Below are positions 60,661-64,000 of a stretch of 64,000 bases of DNA, in pieces. The stretch lies in the NCBI RefSeq assembly GCF_022012445.1, contig NZ_JAKLTS010000008.1, positions 62,001-126,000 on the forward strand, read 5' to 3'. Within the stretch, counting starts at the first letter, position 1. Each line of letters begins with the position of its first letter. The position numbers and the translations under genes were made by a program. Source of the stretch: Massilia sp. TS11. GTDB taxonomy: Bacteria > Pseudomonadota > Gammaproteobacteria > Burkholderiales > Burkholderiaceae_D. The notes under the pieces were generated by a model. That model did not search any database. It had not been told where the DNA came from and worked only from the letters and a program-made list of their open reading frames with translations.

Positions 60661-61551
60661 ATGAATAGCCAACTCGCCTGGGACGATCTGCGCCTGTTTC
60701 TGGCCGTGGCCGAGAATGGCAGCCTGAGCGCGGCGGCGCGCCAGCTGCGCCTGGGCCAGCCGACGCTGAGCCGGCGCATCGGCGAGCTCGAGGCGGCGGT
60801 CGGCGAGACCCTGTTCGTGCGCGAGAACCACGGCACCCGCCTGACCCCGCTCGGCGAGAAGCTGCTGCCGGCCGTGCAGCAGATGGCCGAGTGGGCGCGC
60901 GCGGCCGAGGCCGTGCTCGAGCAGGACGGGCGCCGGCCCGAGGGGCGCGTGCGCGTGACCGCCCCGCCCGGCATCGCGTTCGAGTTTCTGGCCCCGCTGG
61001 CGGCCGAGATCCGCCAGACCCATCCGCGCCTGCAGCTCGATGTGCTGTCCAGCATCGACATGCTCAACCTCAGCCGCGGCGAGGCCGACATCGCGCTGCG
61101 CAGCCTGCGCCCGCAGGATCCCGACCTGGTCGTGGTCGACCTGCTGCGCGTGCCGATGCGCGTGTACGCCAGCGCCGCCTATGCGGCGCGCCTGCCGGCC
61201 CAGCCGCGCGTCGAGCAGCTCGACTGGATCGCCTTCGCCGCCCCCTATGCCGATCTGAGCGTGAACCGCGAGCTGGCGCGCCGGATCCCCGATTTCCGGC
61301 CGGTATTCGCCTCGGACGACTTCAATGTGCAGGTGGCGGCCTGCAAGGCCGGGGTGGGCGCGATGGTGCTGGCGCACGCGCCGCATCCGCACTCCGTGCT
61401 GCAAGGCCTGGTGGCCTTGCCGATCGACCTCGGCGGGGCCGAGGGCGAGCTGGTGCTGGTCTGCCACAAGCGCCACCGCCACCTGCCCAAGGTCGAAGCC
61501 GTGCTGACCCATCTGCAGCGCGGCTTCGCCGCCGTGCGCGCCGCCCTCTGA
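60661..61551 (+). CDS. LysR family transcriptional regulator
   Basis: 296 residues. N-terminal HTH (WDDLRLFLAVAENGSLSAAARQLRLGQPTLSRRIGELEAAVG) and a two-lobed effector-binding domain (about 92-290). No special residues identify the ligand. It is divergent from the MBL lipoprotein with a T-N11-A site between them, so that gene is the most likely target. Its 3' end is followed by the largest palindrome in the window. Confidence 0.93.
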   Translation: MNSQLAWDDLRLFLAVAENGSLSAAARQLRLGQPTLSRRIGELEAAVGETLFVRENHGTRLTPLGEKLLPAVQQMAEWARAAEAVLEQDGRRPEGRVRVTAPPGIAFEFLAPLAAEIRQTHPRLQLDVLSSIDMLNLSRGEADIALRSLRPQDPDLVVVDLLRVPMRVYASAAYAARLPAQPRVEQLDWIAFAAPYADLSVNRELARRIPDFRPVFASDDFNVQVAACKAGVGAMVLAHAPHPHSVLQGLVALPIDLGGAEGELVLVCHKRHRHLPKVEAVLTHLQRGFAAVRAAL

Positions 61552-61559
61552 GCCACCCG

Positions 61560-61645
61560 CGTTTCCGCGCAAACAAATCGGGGTCAGACCCCATTTTCCC
61601 GCACGGGAAAATGGGGTCTGACCCCGATTTGTTTGCGCGGAAACG
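61560..61645. repeat. Palindromic repeat site F: 86-bp palindromic dimer
   Basis: Cores at 61580-61592 and 61613-61625, 33 bp apart. The arms 61560-61601 and 61604-61645 are exactly complementary over 42 bases with only a two-base centre (CA). Outer flanks read GTTTCCGCGCAAACAAAT and its complement. It lies nine bases after the LysR-type stop and 69 bases before valS. Confidence 0.95.
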
Positions 61646-61714
61646 GCTTTGTTTAGACTGCAAGGCGACGCCTCCCTTATAATCGAAGCTTTCGCCAAAA
61701 AAACACGTCGAATC

Positions 61715-64000
61715 ATGGAATTAGCAAAATCTTTCGAGCCGGCCGAGATTGAGAAGCACTGGCGCGCCGAGTGGGAAGCGCGCGGCTATTTCGCCGCCAG
61801 CATGGACGCCCAGCAGCCCGCCTTCAGCATTCAGTTGCCGCCGCCCAATGTCACCGGGACCCTGCACATGGGCCACGCCTTCAACCAGACGGTGATGGAC
61901 GGCCTGACGCGCTACTACCGCATGCGTGGCTTTAATACGGCCTGGGTGCCGGGCACCGACCACGCCGGCATCGCCACCCAGATCGTGGTGGAACGCCAGC
62001 TCGACGCGCAGAAGATTTCGCGCCATGACCTCGGCCGCGAGGCCTTCGTCGAGAAGGTCTGGGAGTGGAAGGAAAAATCGGGCTCGACCATCACCGGCCA
62101 GATGCGCCGCCTCGGTACCTCGCCCGACTGGCAGCGCGAATACTTCACGATGGACGAGCCGCGCTCGAAAGTCGTGGCCGAAGTCTTCGTGCGCCTGTAT
62201 GAGCAGGGCCTGATCTACCGCGGCAAACGCCTGGTCAACTGGGACCCGGTGCTGGGCACGGCCGTGTCCGACCTGGAAGTGGCGCAGGAAGAAGAAGACG
62301 GTTCGATGTGGTTCATCCGCTACCCGCTGGCCGATGGCAGCGGGCATCTGACGGTGGCCACCACGCGTCCGGAAACCATGCTGGCCGACGTGGCCGTGGC
62401 GGTGGACCCGACCGACGAACGCTACCAGCACCTGGTCGGCAAGATGCTGACCCTGCCCCTGGTCGGCCGCGCCATCCCGATCATCGCCGACAGCTATGTC
62501 GACAAGGCCTTCGGCACCGGCTGCGTGAAGATCACCCCGGCCCACGATTTCAATGACTATCAGGTCGGCCAGCGCCACCAGCTCGACATGCCCTGCATGC
62601 TGACCCTGGACGCCAAGATCGCCGACTGGGCGCCGGAAGCCTATCGCGGCCTCGACCGCTTCGTGGCGCGCAAGGCCATCGTCGCCGACCTCGACGCCCT
62701 CGGCCTGCTCGAACAGGTCAAGCCGCACAAGCTGCAGGTGCCGCGCGGCGACCGCACCGGCGTCGTGATCGAACCGATGCTGACCGACCAGTGGTTCGTG
62801 GCGATGAGCAAACCGGCCCCGGCCGGCACGTTCAATCCGGGCAAATCGATTGCCGAAGTGGCGCTGGAAAAAGTCGCCAGCGGCGAAATCCAGTTCGTGC
62901 CGGAAAACTGGACGACCACCTACAACCAGTGGCTCAACAACATCCAGGACTGGTGCATCTCGCGCCAGCTGTGGTGGGGCCACCGCATTCCCGCCTGGTA
63001 TGACGAGCAGGGCAAGGTGTACGTGGCGCGCAGCGAAGCCGAAGCCCAGGCCCAGGCCGGCGCCGGCGTCGCCCTCAAGCGCGACGACGATGTGCTCGAT
63101 ACCTGGTTCAGCTCGGCCCTCGTGCCCTTCTCGACCATGGGCTGGCCCGAGCAGACGCCCGATCTGGCGGCCTTCCTGCCGTCCTCGGTGCTGGTCACCG
63201 GCTTTGACATCATCTTCTTCTGGGTCGCGCGGATGGTCATGATGACGGCCCACTTCACCGGCAAGGTGCCGTTCAAGACTGTCTATGTGCACGGCCTGGT
63301 GCGCGATTCGAGCGGCCAGAAGATGTCCAAGTCCAAGGGCAATACGCTCGACCCGATCGACCTGATCGACGGCATCGACGTCGACACCCTGGTCAGCAAG
63401 CGCACCACCGGCCTGATGAACCCGCGCGACGCCGAGAAGATCGCCAAGGCCACGCGCAAGGAATTCCCGAACGGCATCCCGGCCTTCGGCGCCGACGCCG
63501 TGCGCTTCACGATGGCCTCGTATGCCTCGCTGGGCCGCAACATCAACTTCGACCTCGGCCGCTGCGAAGGCTACCGCAACTTCTGCAACAAGCTGTGGAA
63601 TGCGACCCGCTTCGTGATGATGAATACCGAAGGCAAGGACTGCTCGGCCAGCGAGGCCGACCTGTCGCTGGCCGACAAGTGGATCATCTCCCTGCTCAAC
63701 CGCACCGAACTCGAGGTGGCCCAGGGCTTTGCCGACTACCGCTTCGACAATATCGCCTCGGCCATCTACAAATTCGTGTGGGACGAATACTGCGACTGGT
63801 ATCTGGAACTGGCCAAGGTCCAGGTCCAGAACGGCAGCGAAGGCCAGCAGCGCGCCACCCGCCACACCCTGCTGCGCGTGCTCGAAGTGGTGCTGCGCCT
63901 GGCCCACCCGGTGATTCCCTTCGTGACCGAAGAACTGTGGCAGGCCGTGGCCCCGCTGGCCGGCAAGGCGCCGGACGCGCAGCGCGCCACCATCATGCTG
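61715..64000 (+). CDS. valS: Valyl-tRNA synthetase (3' end outside the window)
   Basis: 762 codons are present, still open at the window's end. [20 protein letters not shown] begins the protein, followed by [20 protein letters not shown] (HIGH motif as HMGH, near 50), the editing domain (about 200-340; [17 protein letters not shown]), [19 protein letters not shown] and QKMSKSKGN (KMSKS, near 534). The anticodon-binding region has begun. It charges tRNA-Val and removes mischarged threonine. No T-box-like leader is seen; repeat site F lies in front. Confidence 0.97.
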   Translation, partial: MELAKSFEPAEIEKHWRAEWEARGYFAASMDAQQPAFSIQLPPPNVTGTLHMGHAFNQTVMDGLTRYYRMRGFNTAWVPGTDHAGIATQIVVERQLDAQKISRHDLGREAFVEKVWEWKEKSGSTITGQMRRLGTSPDWQREYFTMDEPRSKVVAEVFVRLYEQGLIYRGKRLVNWDPVLGTAVSDLEVAQEEEDGSMWFIRYPLADGSGHLTVATTRPETMLADVAVAVDPTDERYQHLVGKMLTLPLVGRAIPIIADSYVDKAFGTGCVKITPAHDFNDYQVGQRHQLDMPCMLTLDAKIADWAPEAYRGLDRFVARKAIVADLDALGLLEQVKPHKLQVPRGDRTGVVIEPMLTDQWFVAMSKPAPAGTFNPGKSIAEVALEKVASGEIQFVPENWTTTYNQWLNNIQDWCISRQLWWGHRIPAWYDEQGKVYVARSEAEAQAQAGAGVALKRDDDVLDTWFSSALVPFSTMGWPEQTPDLAAFLPSSVLVTGFDIIFFWVARMVMMTAHFTGKVPFKTVYVHGLVRDSSGQKMSKSKGNTLDPIDLIDGIDVDTLVSKRTTGLMNPRDAEKIAKATRKEFPNGIPAFGADAVRFTMASYASLGRNINFDLGRCEGYRNFCNKLWNATRFVMMNTEGKDCSASEADLSLADKWIISLLNRTELEVAQGFADYRFDNIASAIYKFVWDEYCDWYLELAKVQVQNGSEGQQRATRHTLLRVLEVVLRLAHPVIPFVTEELWQAVAPLAGKAPDAQRATIML

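Overview
The window is a 64 kb piece of a GC-rich chromosome, almost fully coding, with ordinary housekeeping genes and no phage, integron, rRNA, tRNA or CRISPR array that I can see. Family content points to a betaproteobacterium of the order Burkholderiales, most likely an Oxalobacteraceae (Massilia/Duganella-like). The clues are the aa3 oxidase cluster carrying DUF2970 and DUF2909 proteins, the DUF3717, DUF2782 and BPSS1780-type proteins, an OxyR-UbiA pair and a yggS-proC/pilT-pilU divergon. The genus is an inference.

Layout. 1-1675: tail of a periplasmic binding protein and a Kelch-type lipoprotein. 1869-10828: a complete aa3-type cytochrome c oxidase locus, nearly all on the minus strand (ctaC with fused cytochrome c, ctaD, a 34-residue membrane protein, ctaG, DUF2970, ctaE, SURF1, a Sco-like protein, ctaA, ctaB, Sco). 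It starts from a promoter whose -10 lies inside a perfect FNR-type box. 10907-15560: BioC-like methyltransferase, ComF, TrmL, a TonB-C-like periplasmic protein, RfaE2, DUF3717 and a third PilT/PilU-type ATPase. 15677-22995: oxyR, ubiA, a YqjD/YqjE stress operon, proC, yggS, pilT, pilU and glutathione peroxidase. 23002-29791: glcDEF glycolate oxidase, cobalamin adenosyltransferase, DUF1761 and a QseBC/PmrAB-type two-component system. 29902-35250: a DUF5916 outer-membrane protein, then dxs, ispA and xseB. 35507-42319: a Rieske oxygenase, DMT transporter, mercaptopyruvate sulfurtransferase, secreted Rid protein, tandem TonB-C-like protein, ZIP transporter, YfcH-type epimerase and HAD phosphatase. 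42316-49703: polA, DUF2782, thrB, a BPSS1780-type membrane protein and uvrD. 49825-55117: BlaR1-like M56 peptidase, an atypical receiver protein, a chemoreceptor and an ANTAR regulator. 55178-59594: TPP-riboswitch-controlled thiCSGDE. 59643-64000: an MBL lipoprotein divergent from a LysR regulator, then the start of valS.

The strongest unexplained signal is a family of short palindromes with core GGGGTC[A/T]GACCCC. There are 15 copies (12 exact) at six intergenic sites. They are mostly paired at 33-35 bp core to core, and they sit after gene 3' ends, chiefly at convergent junctions. One pair forms an 86-bp near-perfect palindrome. They look like a REP/BIME-type element with a possible role at transcript ends. 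Other regulatory structures include a 26-bp perfect inverted repeat before uvrD, a triple 11-bp-phased TTAA operator upstream of the DUF5916 gene, and a 12-bp inverted repeat before the orphan BlaR1-like gene.
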